Assembly (NCBI GenBank): GCA_041392125.1
Contig: JAWKMR010000003.1
Span: 124,001 to 188,000, forward strand
Length of the DNA: 64,000 nt
Direction: 5' to 3'
Source of the DNA: Halomarinibacterium sp041392125
GTDB lineage: Bacteria; Bacteroidota; Bacteroidia; Flavobacteriales; Flavobacteriaceae
The notes beneath the pieces were generated by a model. The model did not search any database. It saw only the letters and a program-made list of their open reading frames with translations, and was not told the origin of the DNA. Positions 34,997 through 43,895 of the stretch are shown here, piece after piece. Every line of letters begins with the position of its first letter. The first letter of the stretch is position 1. The position numbers and the translations under genes are program-made.

Positions 34997-36790
34997 ATGC
35001 CAAAGCAAAAAAAAACAGTACTTACCCGATTTTTGATATGGCGATTAAAGCACATATCCCACAAACAATTTGTTTTCATTGTAAGTATAGTGGTGGGATT
35101 TATGGCGGGTATTGGAGCTGTAATTCTTAAAAACCTTACCCACTTTATTCAATCCCTTTTGGAAGGAAGGCTCGTAAAAGACTATCATGCGGCCTTTTAT
35201 TTTATTTTTCCGGTTATTGGTTTAACCCTTGTGTATCTTTTTATAAGATATGTACTTCGCAATAAGGTAAGTCATGGTATTCCTTCCACGCTTTTTGCCA
35301 TCTCTAAGAAAAAAGGAATCATGAAGCGCTTCCAAATGTTTGGAAGTCTTATTGCTGCCCCAATTACAGTAGGTTTTGGAGGGTCGGTAGGACTGGAAGG
35401 CCCAACCGTGGCTACCGGTGCAGCATTTAGTTCTAACCTTTCAAGATTACTTCATTTAAATCAAGCCACCCGAACGTTATTAATTGGTTGTGCAGCAGCT
35501 GGAGCAATGTCATCGATTTTCAAAGCGCCTATTGCCGCTATTATTTTTGCAGTAGAGGTTTTTAGTTTGGATTTAACGCTGGCATCACTTATTCCCTTGT
35601 TATTGGCTTCCATTTCAGCCATCATCACTTCGTACTTCTTTTTCGGCGATGATATATTACTGCCTTTTTCCATTGAAGACAAGTTTGCATTAAAAGATGT
35701 TCCTTTCTATATCCTTTTGGGAATTATTGCAGGTTTTGTTTCTATTTATTTTACAGAAATGTACGACCGAATTCAGAAGGTATTTGACAAAATAAATTCG
35801 CCAGTAAAACGCCTCATTTTTGGAAGTATCGGAATTGGGGTTTTGGTGTACTTTATTCCTCCGCTTTATGGCGAAGGATTTGATGTTATCAATAATTTGG
35901 TGCAAGGAAACCCGGAAAAAGCCTTAGAAAATAATTTTTTACACTTGGATTTAAGCAATGTATGGATTGTGGTAGCACTTTTAGGTGGGCTTGTTTTTTT
36001 TAAAGTGATTGCCAGTTCATTAACTTTTGGCGCCGGGGGTGTGGGTGGTATTTTTGCCCCTACCCTCTTTATGGGAAGTATTATGGGATATACCGTAGCA
36101 AAAATTTTAAATCAATTAGGTATTTCTTCTGCCGTTTCCGAAAGTAATTTTACCTTGGTTGGGATGACAGGTCTTATGGCGGGTGTGTTGCACGCCCCTC
36201 TTACTGCTATCTTCCTTATTGCTGAAGTTACAGGAGGTTACGAACTTTTTATTCCTTTAATGATTACCGCAGCGATTTCATTTTCTATTACAAAATACTT
36301 TCTTCCACACTCGGTATATACCATGGAATTAGGTCGTAGAGGAGAGCTAATTACACACAACAAAGATCACGCTGTACTCACCTTAATGGACATTGAATCG
36401 GTTATTGAGCAAAATTTCATATCGGTCTACCCCGAAATGACCCTAGGTGATATGGTACATCAAGCAGTGGTAAAATCGAACCGAAATATTTTTCCGGTAG
36501 TACATAAAGAAACTAATACGTTAGAAGGGATTATTTTATTAGACGATTTGCGACCGGTCATGTTTGACCAAACGTTGTATCAGGAAATAAAAGCAAGAGA
36601 TTTAATGCAAAATCCATTGGCTATCATAGACTTAGAAAAAGATAAAATGACTGAGGTGATGAAGAAATTTCAGGATACAGGAGCATGGAATTTGCCTGTT
36701 GTTTCCAATCATTCGTATTTTGGTTTTATCTCAAAATCAAAGCTATTAACTACCTACAGAAGAAAATTAATTGACTTTTCAGGAAAATAA
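34997..36790 (+). CDS. CLC-family chloride channel/transporter with CBS domains
   Basis: The 597-residue protein has the CLC membrane domain (about 20-430) and two C-terminal CBS domains (about 450-590). The selectivity motifs are SHGIPS (residues 92-97), GLEGPTVA (external gating Glu134) and GAGGVGGIFAPTLFMG. The internal proton glutamate of E. coli CLC-ec1 aligns with Val188 (FAVEVFS), and the central anion-binding Ser with His93. Loss of the internal Glu is seen in CLC channels and in some bacterial CLCs, so exchanger or channel cannot be decided. The start lies two bases after the aspS terminator, with no visible leader. The next gene starts one base after its stop. Confidence 0.92.
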   Translation: MPKQKKTVLTRFLIWRLKHISHKQFVFIVSIVVGFMAGIGAVILKNLTHFIQSLLEGRLVKDYHAAFYFIFPVIGLTLVYLFIRYVLRNKVSHGIPSTLFAISKKKGIMKRFQMFGSLIAAPITVGFGGSVGLEGPTVATGAAFSSNLSRLLHLNQATRTLLIGCAAAGAMSSIFKAPIAAIIFAVEVFSLDLTLASLIPLLLASISAIITSYFFFGDDILLPFSIEDKFALKDVPFYILLGIIAGFVSIYFTEMYDRIQKVFDKINSPVKRLIFGSIGIGVLVYFIPPLYGEGFDVINNLVQGNPEKALENNFLHLDLSNVWIVVALLGGLVFFKVIASSLTFGAGGVGGIFAPTLFMGSIMGYTVAKILNQLGISSAVSESNFTLVGMTGLMAGVLHAPLTAIFLIAEVTGGYELFIPLMITAAISFSITKYFLPHSVYTMELGRRGELITHNKDHAVLTLMDIESVIEQNFISVYPEMTLGDMVHQAVVKSNRNIFPVVHKETNTLEGIILLDDLRPVMFDQTLYQEIKARDLMQNPLAIIDLEKDKMTEVMKKFQDTGAWNLPVVSNHSYFGFISKSKLLTTYRRKLIDFSGK

Positions 36791-36791
36791 A

Positions 36792-37037
36792 ATGAAATAT
36801 TTTTTAGTTGTATTATTCACTCTTATTCTTATAACCCTCTGTGTAGGGTTTTATATCAAAACCGAAAATTTTGAAACGGGTAATTTGCTTATTGGCCTTT
36901 CTGTAGCAGCAATATTTTTAGTGCTTATGCCTTTATTTATCTATCACCGTTGGAAGGATAAAAACGTGAAAGACTATATGCTTACTAAAGAAAATATAGA
37001 AAAAATGCGCGATTATTCCGAAGATAAAAAACTATAA
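36792..37037 (+). CDS. Small two-helix membrane protein
   Basis: This 81-residue protein has two hydrophobic helices (about 3-21 and 33-53, the latter containing LIGLSVAAIFLVLMPLFI) and a charged tail (HRWKDKNVKDYML...). ATG 36792 is chosen over an in-frame TTG at 36771 inside the CLC gene, because it starts directly at the hydrophobic helix. It lies one base after the CLC stop and is thus almost certainly cotranscribed with it. Function is unknown. Confidence 0.8.
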   Translation: MKYFLVVLFTLILITLCVGFYIKTENFETGNLLIGLSVAAIFLVLMPLFIYHRWKDKNVKDYMLTKENIEKMRDYSEDKKL

Positions 37038-37095
37038 ATCAAAGCGTATTAGAAATAATTTAAGGGTTTCTTCATTTTTGAGACCATAATTATGC

Positions 37096-37103
37096 TACCT
37101 TTG
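37096..37103 (+). promoter_or_regulatory. -7 element of the cold-shock gene
   Basis: TACCTTTG is an exact TAnnTTTG match 30 nt before the ATG. A TTTG lies 15 nt upstream (37077-37080), shorter than the usual spacing. Confidence 0.55.
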
Positions 37104-37133
37104 GCACATTATTAATTTATTTTTTTATTTACA

Positions 37134-37331
37134 ATGGAAGGAACAGTAAAGTTTTTTAACGAATCAAAAGGTTACGGATTCATCACCAATGATGAAACCG
37201 GAAAGGACATATTTGTCCATGTAACCGGACTTAATGGCGAAGCCCTTAATGAAGGAGACAAGGTACAATATGAAGAAGAAGAAGGAAGAAAAGGAATGGT
37301 AGCAGCCAAAGTGCGTGTTATTCATGACTAA
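37134..37331 (+). CDS. Cold-shock domain protein
   Basis: This 65-residue single-domain nucleic-acid-binding protein has RNP1 (KGYGFI, about residues 12-17) and RNP2 (DIFVHV, about 25-30) and the flanking VKFFNESKG. Such proteins are RNA chaperones that act in cold adaptation and translation. The 5' leader is an A/T-only stretch of about 25 nt. It has its own promoter and a strong terminator after the stop, so it is a single-gene transcript. Confidence 0.95.
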   Translation: MEGTVKFFNESKGYGFITNDETGKDIFVHVTGLNGEALNEGDKVQYEEEEGRKGMVAAKVRVIHD

Positions 37332-37356
37332 GATATATATGTAACTAACCGAATGT

Positions 37357-37390
37357 TAAAACCCTTTCAAAAATTTTGAAAGGGTTTTTA
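37357..37390. terminator. Bidirectional terminator between cold-shock gene and tadA
   Basis: AAAACCCTTTCAAAA and TTTTGAAAGGGTTTT form a near-perfect long palindrome with T-runs in both directions, serving the two convergent genes. Confidence 0.9.
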
Positions 37391-37837
37391 ATTTAAGTTC
37401 CGTTTTTCTATAAAAAACTTTTTCAGTAGGTGAGACGCTTCTTCTTCCAAAACACCTCCACTAATTTTTGTCTTAGGATGTAATCTGGTATTTAAAGCAA
37501 TACTCCCCCTCTCAAGATCGCGAGCGCCAAAAACTATCTTCGAAATTTGACTCCAAAATAAGGCTCCTGCACACATTTGACAAGGTTCAAGCGTTACATA
37601 CAAGGTACAGTCTTTTAAATATTTTCCGCCTAAAAAATTGGCTGCTGCAGTAATGGCTTGCATTTCGGCATGGGCAGTAACATCGTTTAGTGCTTCAGTA
37701 AGATTATGTGCCCTAGCAATAATTTGTTGATTACAAACCACTACGGCGCCTATGGGAATTTCTCCTTTTTCAAAGGCAATATCGGCTTCCTGAAGCGCTT
37801 TTTTCATAAAATAGGTGTCATCAAAAGGTGGAAGCAT
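37388..37837 (-). CDS. tadA: tRNA-specific adenosine deaminase
   Basis: TadA converts A34 to inosine in tRNA-Arg(ACG) and is usually essential. The 149-residue protein has the zinc and catalytic motifs HAEMQAI (catalytic Glu) and PCQMCAGALFWSQI of the CDA/TadA fold, plus N-terminal IPIGAVVV. The start at 37837 follows a - strand -7 box 14 nt upstream. It is divergent from dxs, with 74 bp between start codons. Confidence 0.93.
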   Translation of the reverse strand: MLPPFDDTYFMKKALQEADIAFEKGEIPIGAVVVCNQQIIARAHNLTEALNDVTAHAEMQAITAAANFLGGKYLKDCTLYVTLEPCQMCAGALFWSQISKIVFGARDLERGSIALNTRLHPKTKISGGVLEEEASHLLKKFFIEKRNLN

Positions 37838-37851
37838 CTTGGGTCTTTAGT

Positions 37852-37859
37852 CAAAAGTA
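37852..37859 (-). promoter_or_regulatory. -7 element of tadA
   Basis: On the - strand TACTTTTG is an exact TAnnTTTG match. A reverse TTTG (CAAA, 37882-37885) lies 22 nt upstream. Confidence 0.6.
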
Positions 37860-37899
37860 CAAATTATATATTTCCTTATCACAAAATTCTCAATAACCG

Positions 37900-37907
37900 T
37901 ATCTTTG
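37900..37907 (+). promoter_or_regulatory. -7 element of dxs
   Basis: TATCTTTG is an exact TAnnTTTG match that ends only 4 nt before the GTG start codon of dxs, so the message is probably leaderless or starts within a few bases of the codon. Confidence 0.6.
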
Positions 37908-37911
37908 CGAT

Positions 37912-39684
37912 GTGTCACAAAAGCTACTCGATACTATTCAATTCCCGGAAGATCTGCGGAAAATTCCAAAAGATCAACTTCCGCAACTTGCACAAGAATT
38001 AAGGGATTTTATCATCCATATTGTAGCCACCAAAGAAGGTCACTTAGGTGCCAGTCTAGGTGTTGTAGAACTCACTATTGCTTTACATTATGTTTTTGAC
38101 ACCCCAAAAGATTTGTTGGTTTGGGATGTGGGTCATCAAGCTTATGGCCACAAAATTTTAACCGGCAGAAAAAATATATTTCACACCAATCGACAGCTTG
38201 GAGGAATAAGCGGATTTCCAAAACGAGATGAAAGTGTGTACGATACCTTTGGTGTAGGCCATAGCAGTACAGCCATTTCTGCAACCTTAGGAATGGCTAT
38301 TGCTGCGCAATTAACTGGCGATTTAAATAGACAACATATTGCTGTGGTAGGTGATGCTTCCATTGCCAGTGGTATGGCCTTTGAAGCATTGAATCATGCA
38401 GGGGTTACCAATACCAATCTTTTGGTTATTTTAAATGACAATGCTATTGGTATCGACCCAAGTGTGGGTGCTTTAAAAGCGTATTTAACTAAAGTAACCT
38501 TGGAAAATACTCCAGATACGGACAATATTTTTGAGGCGTTGAATTTTACCTACTCGGGACCTGTTGATGGTCATAACATCGATGCACTTATGGAAGCATT
38601 GAACAGTATTAAAACTATCTCTGGCCCAAAAGTATTACACGTAATTACAACCAAAGGAAAAGGACTGAAACAAGCTGAGGAGAATCAGGTTACCTATCAT
38701 GCCCCCGGAAAGTTTAATGCAGAAACCGGAGATTTGCTACCAAAAAGTGAGGCTGCACTTCCACCAAAGTTTCAGGATGTCTTCGGAAAGACATTGGTAG
38801 AATTAGCAGGCGTTAATAAAAAAATTGTGGCTATTACCCCTGCCATGCCAACCGGAAGTTCTTTAAAATATATGATGGATGCTTTTCCTGAAAGAGCTTT
38901 TGACGTAGGTATTGCTGAACAACACGCAGTTACCCTGGCCGCAGGTTTAACCACTCAAGGAATGATTGTTTTTTGCAATATATATTCTACTTTTTTGCAA
39001 AGAGCCTATGACCAACTTATACACGATGTTTGTTTACAAAAGCTCCCCGTGATTTTTTGTTTGGACAGAGCAGGCATTGTAGGAGAAGATGGCGCTACCC
39101 ATCATGGTATTTTTGATTTGGCCTACCTCCGCTGTATTCCTAACTTATGCATATTCGCCCCTCGAAATGAGGAAGAATTACAAAACATTTTATACACCGC
39201 ACAATTGGGGCTACAAACTCCTATTGCCATTCGATACCCTCGTGGAAGAGGAAGCGTAGTACAATGGAAAAAACCATTCAGTAAGTTAGAAATAGGAAAG
39301 GGAATTTGTTTAAAAGACGGTTCAAAAATAGCAATTCTCACAATAGGAACTATTGCCAATAACGTTCAAGAAGCTATTGAAAAAACTGAAGCTCAATCTT
39401 CAATTGCTCACTATGATTTACGTTTTTTAAAACCCCTTGACGAAGGATTATTACACCAAATCTTTCAAAAATATACCACCTTGATAACTGTAGAGGACGG
39501 TGTAAAAAAAGGAGGTTTTGGGAGTGCTATTTCTGAATTTGCTTCAGAAAATGGGTATCATAACACCCTAGTTATTTTGGGTATTCCAGATGCTTTTCCC
39601 GAACACGGGACTGTGACACAGCTTCAGGATATGGCAGGGATATCTTCTGAAAAAATAGCGGAAACTTTAAAAAAATATGTATAA
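37912..39684 (+). CDS. dxs: 1-deoxy-D-xylulose-5-phosphate synthase
   Basis: Dxs makes DXP from pyruvate and glyceraldehyde-3-phosphate, the first step of the MEP isoprenoid pathway. The 590-residue enzyme is slightly shorter than the 620-640 of E. coli-type Dxs. Visible motifs are GHLGASLGVVELTIALHYVF, VGHQAYGHKILTGR, the ThDP motif GDASIASGMAFEALNHAG, RAGIVGEDGATHHG and EQHAVTLAAGL. The start is GTG at 37912; the nearby ATG at 37910 is out of frame. It is monocistronic, with its own promoter and terminator. Confidence 0.96.
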   Translation: MSQKLLDTIQFPEDLRKIPKDQLPQLAQELRDFIIHIVATKEGHLGASLGVVELTIALHYVFDTPKDLLVWDVGHQAYGHKILTGRKNIFHTNRQLGGISGFPKRDESVYDTFGVGHSSTAISATLGMAIAAQLTGDLNRQHIAVVGDASIASGMAFEALNHAGVTNTNLLVILNDNAIGIDPSVGALKAYLTKVTLENTPDTDNIFEALNFTYSGPVDGHNIDALMEALNSIKTISGPKVLHVITTKGKGLKQAEENQVTYHAPGKFNAETGDLLPKSEAALPPKFQDVFGKTLVELAGVNKKIVAITPAMPTGSSLKYMMDAFPERAFDVGIAEQHAVTLAAGLTTQGMIVFCNIYSTFLQRAYDQLIHDVCLQKLPVIFCLDRAGIVGEDGATHHGIFDLAYLRCIPNLCIFAPRNEEELQNILYTAQLGLQTPIAIRYPRGRGSVVQWKKPFSKLEIGKGICLKDGSKIAILTIGTIANNVQEAIEKTEAQSSIAHYDLRFLKPLDEGLLHQIFQKYTTLITVEDGVKKGGFGSAISEFASENGYHNTLVILGIPDAFPEHGTVTQLQDMAGISSEKIAETLKKYV

Positions 39685-39686
39685 AA

Positions 39687-39717
39687 AAAGGCTTTTCATA
39701 AAAAATGAAAAGCCTTT
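39687..39717. terminator. Terminator after dxs
   Basis: AAAGGCTTTTCAT (39687-39699) pairs over 13 bp with ATGAAAAGCCTTT (39705-39717), with A/T runs on both sides. It also follows the convergent M36 peptidase gene. Confidence 0.92.
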
Positions 39718-39737
39718 CTTAATTCAAATCAACTGAT

Positions 39738-42323
39738 TTATCTAATAATCAATTTTGAAGTGTGGGTATAATTTCCACCATCAATTTTAACTATGTATAT
39801 TCCTGTTGTTAGTTTGGAAGCATCTATAGTGGCAAGATTGCCAATAGTTACGATTTGGTTGTAAACAACTCTACCATTTATATCCACGATAGCCACATTT
39901 GTATCACCTAAACTCACTTTTGAAGCTATATTAATAACTCCTTTTGATGGATTAGGATAAATACTAAAGTTAGTATCAAAACTTAGGTCTGCATATCCTA
40001 GTTCACATTCAGCTGGAACATCATAAGCTTCTGTTCCATCTGATATGCTATTGGGAGATCCTTGGTTAGCATTTAATCCTAATCCTCTTCTTGCAAATGC
40101 ATTCCAGATAAGACAATAATTAGCACCACCATTTGATAACGCATCTGCTTCAAGTATAGCATCTCTACCATCAACAAATCCAGGACCACAAGGTTGTAAT
40201 TTCATTCCATCCATAACTAATTGTAATGCGATGTTATTACCGCCGGTTCCGTTATAAATATCTGGATCAAAACCATATTGGTCGATTAAATCCCAAGTCA
40301 TTTCCCATAGCATGGTAGACCAAACAAATCCTACCCCATGAGGTACAGAAACATTCCCATTAATATCGGCATAGGTATAGTCATTTATTCCAAAGTCTGT
40401 ACTGTAAGGAGCTTCTCGTATTCCATTTGGATTTCCTGATGCATAAAATGCCATTCCTCTTATATCTCCTGCCTGATCTCCAGGTTGCATGGTTAGCATT
40501 AATCCTAAATAATCACTCCATCCTTCTCCCATCTGCTCTTGATTATTTAAACAGCTGGTATTATTAGGTCCTCCCGTTAAACGATTGGAAACACCGTGTC
40601 CATATTCATGAACAATAATTTCATTGTCAAGATCTCCATCAATATTTGGAGAAACGGGTGGGTTACTGTCAAAAATAGTACCATTAACTGTATTCGATAA
40701 TGCTTCAGCTATAATGGCTTCTCCATCGGTATCGGACACTAAAAATACAGGAATTGTTACACTGGCACCCACGGCTCCCGGAGCCATGGCAAAAGGATAC
40801 ACAGCACCTCCTTCTACAGCTTTATAAACCACAATTACGGCTACAGCACCTTCGTTTTCTGCAGCAAGTGCTTTAAATCCAAACTCACAACCCCCTCTTC
40901 TAATAACAGCAATTTTTCCGGAAAGACTTCCTCCATTAGTGATATTATCACAAGCATCATTTGGATCTGTTGAAGCTCCGGAATCATCGTCCTCAACAAC
41001 CACTAAATCTTCTGTCAATCCAGGTAGTGCAGGCATAGGTGCACCAAAATCTGCAGGTACTCCTTGATACGTTCCTGCCAAAGGGCCATTGTTAATGGTT
41101 AAAATATCTTGAGGAGATAAATAAGGATCCCAAATAAACATTTGCATTCTTGGGTTTTGTCCGTCGGGAGGAGTTGCAAAGTTTGCATTGTTGGTTCCTG
41201 ACCCATCTTGCGCATCTGCATTCACAGAGTCACTTCCAAGTCCTGGGTTTCCATAATTATTTTCTTGAAAGTTTCCACTTTCTTCGTCAAATCCATATTG
41301 ATACAATACATCGTGGATAATATTATTCCAGTAGAATAGATTTACCGTTGCAGCATCCGTAAAATTCCCCGGATCTTGAGGGAGACCATAAGGGAAATCG
41401 AAATTGAGAGTAGCCCCTCCATCAGGAGAAGCTCCTGTACCATTATTTCCATTTATATCTTCCTGTGCCCAAACATTATTTCCTCTGGTTACAGTAAATT
41501 CAGCACCTCCGGCACCATCGGTATCATGCCATCCAAAAGGAGAAGCTGTAGCATCTTCCGGATTTGAAACAATTTCATCGTCACCATCAAAAGGGCTTCT
41601 AAACGGAATTGGAAACACTCGATACTGTGCCCCGCCTAAAGAGAAATTACTTTCTTCTTTAAATAGAATACTATTTTCCACTTTATGGCCGTGGCTTCCG
41701 GTACCATAATCACAATTTACAACCCAATCCATAGTATCAATAAGTGCCCCGGATAGAGCATCTATTCTAACGCTGTAGTAATGGCTTGCATCTAAAAGAT
41801 AAATACTTAAATCCCAAGCCAAACGGAAACTACCATCCTCCTTTGGTTGATAAACTAATTTCACTGGAATTTGGTTTAATGAGATGTTCCCTTCAGAAAA
41901 CAAATAGGAAAAACCATTGTTTTCAATAAGTTCTAATTGGGAAGGAGCATTTATTCCTAAGTTTTGAGCCGCTTTAGAAATAGCTGTTTCCGCATTAAGG
42001 GCTGGTGTAGCGGTATTTATCTTTGAAGATAAGTTAGCAACAAAAGAAACTTTTGCATTAACCACGGCACCATTTTTTATTACAAAGTTTGAAACCGAAT
42101 TAAAAACTTCAATTCCATTGAGCGTTTGCGACGCATACACGTTGTGCACATTCATAGACTTAGAATAACTCTCTGAATTGATGGTTACGTGTTGAATATC
42201 TTGAGTAGTTAGCCCAAGTTGCGACCTGTTAGCATTTAAATACGACTGGATTATAGGACCATAATCTTGCGCTCCTGCTATGCTCGCCGTAATAAATGCA
42301 AGCAGGTAGAGTAATTTTTTCAT
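39738..42323 (-). CDS. Secreted M36-family metallopeptidase with type IX sorting tail
   Basis: The 861-residue extracellular protease has a signal peptide (1-18) and an inhibitory FTP-type prodomain (about 20-200). The M36 (fungalysin) catalytic domain has a protease-associated domain inserted (about 445-540). The zinc site is IIVHEYGHGVSN, with the third ligand in MGEGWSDYLGL about 30 residues on. The end (about 785-861) is a Por-type type IX sorting domain: FSIYPNPSKGVINI, then TGIYIVKI. It would be exported by Sec, cross the outer membrane by T9SS and release peptides for uptake. T9SS genes are not in this window. Confidence 0.93.
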   Translation of the reverse strand: MKKLLYLLAFITASIAGAQDYGPIIQSYLNANRSQLGLTTQDIQHVTINSESYSKSMNVHNVYASQTLNGIEVFNSVSNFVIKNGAVVNAKVSFVANLSSKINTATPALNAETAISKAAQNLGINAPSQLELIENNGFSYLFSEGNISLNQIPVKLVYQPKEDGSFRLAWDLSIYLLDASHYYSVRIDALSGALIDTMDWVVNCDYGTGSHGHKVENSILFKEESNFSLGGAQYRVFPIPFRSPFDGDDEIVSNPEDATASPFGWHDTDGAGGAEFTVTRGNNVWAQEDINGNNGTGASPDGGATLNFDFPYGLPQDPGNFTDAATVNLFYWNNIIHDVLYQYGFDEESGNFQENNYGNPGLGSDSVNADAQDGSGTNNANFATPPDGQNPRMQMFIWDPYLSPQDILTINNGPLAGTYQGVPADFGAPMPALPGLTEDLVVVEDDDSGASTDPNDACDNITNGGSLSGKIAVIRRGGCEFGFKALAAENEGAVAVIVVYKAVEGGAVYPFAMAPGAVGASVTIPVFLVSDTDGEAIIAEALSNTVNGTIFDSNPPVSPNIDGDLDNEIIVHEYGHGVSNRLTGGPNNTSCLNNQEQMGEGWSDYLGLMLTMQPGDQAGDIRGMAFYASGNPNGIREAPYSTDFGINDYTYADINGNVSVPHGVGFVWSTMLWEMTWDLIDQYGFDPDIYNGTGGNNIALQLVMDGMKLQPCGPGFVDGRDAILEADALSNGGANYCLIWNAFARRGLGLNANQGSPNSISDGTEAYDVPAECELGYADLSFDTNFSIYPNPSKGVINIASKVSLGDTNVAIVDINGRVVYNQIVTIGNLATIDASKLTTGIYIVKIDGGNYTHTSKLIIR

Positions 42324-42356
42324 GATTTTTAGTTATTAGTTTTTAATTAAGGAAGC

Positions 42357-42364
42357 TAAATATA
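42357..42364 (-). promoter_or_regulatory. Putative -7 element of the M36 peptidase gene
   Basis: On the - strand TATATTTA matches TAnnTTTG at 7 of 8 positions, about 33 nt upstream of the ATG. Confidence 0.35.
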
Positions 42365-42406
42365 AATGAAATTTATCAAATTTCTCCAGTTTTAACAGAG
42401 TATGAC

Positions 42407-43738
42407 TTATATATTTCCTTGAATTTTCTGAAAAAGCAATAAGGCATTACCATCTGTGAGTTTAGAAATATAGTTGCAGCATTCCAAAAGGTGATAATAC
42501 GTATTCTTATCATCCGAGATTTGAAGTCTCGACACATTAAGAAGCAAGCTGTCGTAATGCCGCAATTGATGTTTTTGTTTTCTTTCAATAGCCTGGGTTA
42601 GTGCTTCTAACAATGTTGTTAGTATTTGGTATCCTGCCAGTTCTTTTTCAATAACTTCATTACTTCTATAAACATTATCAACGCTAAGTTTTATAATATC
42701 TTTAATTTGAGGAGTAAACTTACAGACATCAAGTAATGAATTTGAAAATTCTCCTTTTAATATTTTTTCTTCATTCGTTATAAAAACCGATACTGCTTCT
42801 TCAATTAAGCTACTTATTGCTAACGATCGGAGATATGCAATTCTGTCGGTAGTATTTGTCAGTTTTTGATATTTCTTCTTTTGCAAGGTATCCTTCACTA
42901 AATTGATGAGATACTCTAATGCAAACTCTTCTTCAATAAGCCCTAGATTAATCCCGTCTTCAAAATCGATTAAGGTGTAACAAATGTCGTCTGCCGCTTC
43001 CACCAAATACGCTAAGGGATGTCTGCTGTATCTGTTATCTTCTTTTTTCAATAAGCCCAATTCATCAGCTACTTCCTTAAAAAAAGGCACTTCATTTTGA
43101 AAGACCCCATACTTTTTATCGGCTATATGTTTTGAAGGTTTTTTGGGAAGGGATTCTTTGGGATATTTCATAAAGGCTCCCAACGTAGCATACGAAAGCC
43201 GAAGTCCGCCCTCTACTCCGTTTTTAGTTTCGGTTAAAATTTTAAACCCGTTGGCATTGCCTTCAAAATCTACTAAATCCTGGAATTCTTTTTCTGTAAG
43301 GGCATCTTTAAATCTATTTCCGTTTCCGTGTAAAAAATAATCCCCAATGGCTTTTTCTCCCGAATGCCCAAAGGGCGGATTCCCAATATCATGGGCCAAT
43401 GTAGCGGCGGCAGCAATAGCCCCAAAATCATGAATGCGATAGCCGTGGGTTTTTTCCAAAAAGGGATGTTTTTCCAAAATGGCTTTTCCAACGGCTCTCC
43501 CCAAAGATCGTCCCACGACCGAAACTTCCAAACTGTGTGTTAAGCGAGTGTGAACAAAAGATGTTTTTGAAAGTGGTATTACTTGTGTTTTGTCTTGCAG
43601 ACTGCGAAATGCCGATGAAAAAATGATTCGGTCGTAATCTACTTCAAAACCCAAACGGGTTTCGTCCTGTTCTATGCGTAAGCGCTTATTGGTGTCTCCT
43701 TGTCGACGTAAAGAAAGGAGTTTTTCCCATTGCATCAT
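42407..43738 (-). CDS. dgt: dGTPase (deoxyguanosinetriphosphate triphosphohydrolase)
   Basis: Dgt hydrolyses dGTP to deoxyguanosine and triphosphate and limits the dGTP pool. The protein has the HD-domain metal set: HTRLTHSLEVS, then AHDIGNPPFGHSGE (the HD pair), and a later EAADDICYTLIDFEDG. The open frame extends upstream to 43789, but the preferred start is one of two adjacent ATG codons at 43738/43735 (443 or 442 residues), because WEKLLS and the arginine-rich N-terminal segment follow directly. Together with NrdAB and dCMP deaminase it contributes to dNTP balance. Confidence 0.9.
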   Translation of the reverse strand: MMQWEKLLSLRRQGDTNKRLRIEQDETRLGFEVDYDRIIFSSAFRSLQDKTQVIPLSKTSFVHTRLTHSLEVSVVGRSLGRAVGKAILEKHPFLEKTHGYRIHDFGAIAAAATLAHDIGNPPFGHSGEKAIGDYFLHGNGNRFKDALTEKEFQDLVDFEGNANGFKILTETKNGVEGGLRLSYATLGAFMKYPKESLPKKPSKHIADKKYGVFQNEVPFFKEVADELGLLKKEDNRYSRHPLAYLVEAADDICYTLIDFEDGINLGLIEEEFALEYLINLVKDTLQKKKYQKLTNTTDRIAYLRSLAISSLIEEAVSVFITNEEKILKGEFSNSLLDVCKFTPQIKDIIKLSVDNVYRSNEVIEKELAGYQILTTLLEALTQAIERKQKHQLRHYDSLLLNVSRLQISDDKNTYYHLLECCNYISKLTDGNALLLFQKIQGNI

Positions 43739-43865
43739 GGTTGTAAAATTGAGATTGCAAGATAGTTTTTTCAGAAAAAATGAAAGCAAAAATGATTAAC
43801 ATTTAGATAACCTTGAAATGATTTAATCATAATCTTCGATTAACATCCACTTTACATAACCACGT

Positions 43866-43873
43866 CATCTTTG
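43866..43873 (+). promoter_or_regulatory. -7-like element of the TonB receptor gene
   Basis: CATCTTTG matches TAnnTTTG at 7 of 8 positions and lies 22 nt before the preferred ATG at 43896. Confidence 0.4.
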
Positions 43874-43895
43874 CACTGTGAATTTTTATCAACAA

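Noticed and set aside
37706..38002. 98-codon + strand ORF over the tadA/dxs junction
   Set aside because: It overlaps both real genes in another frame, and both real genes have clear families and promoters.
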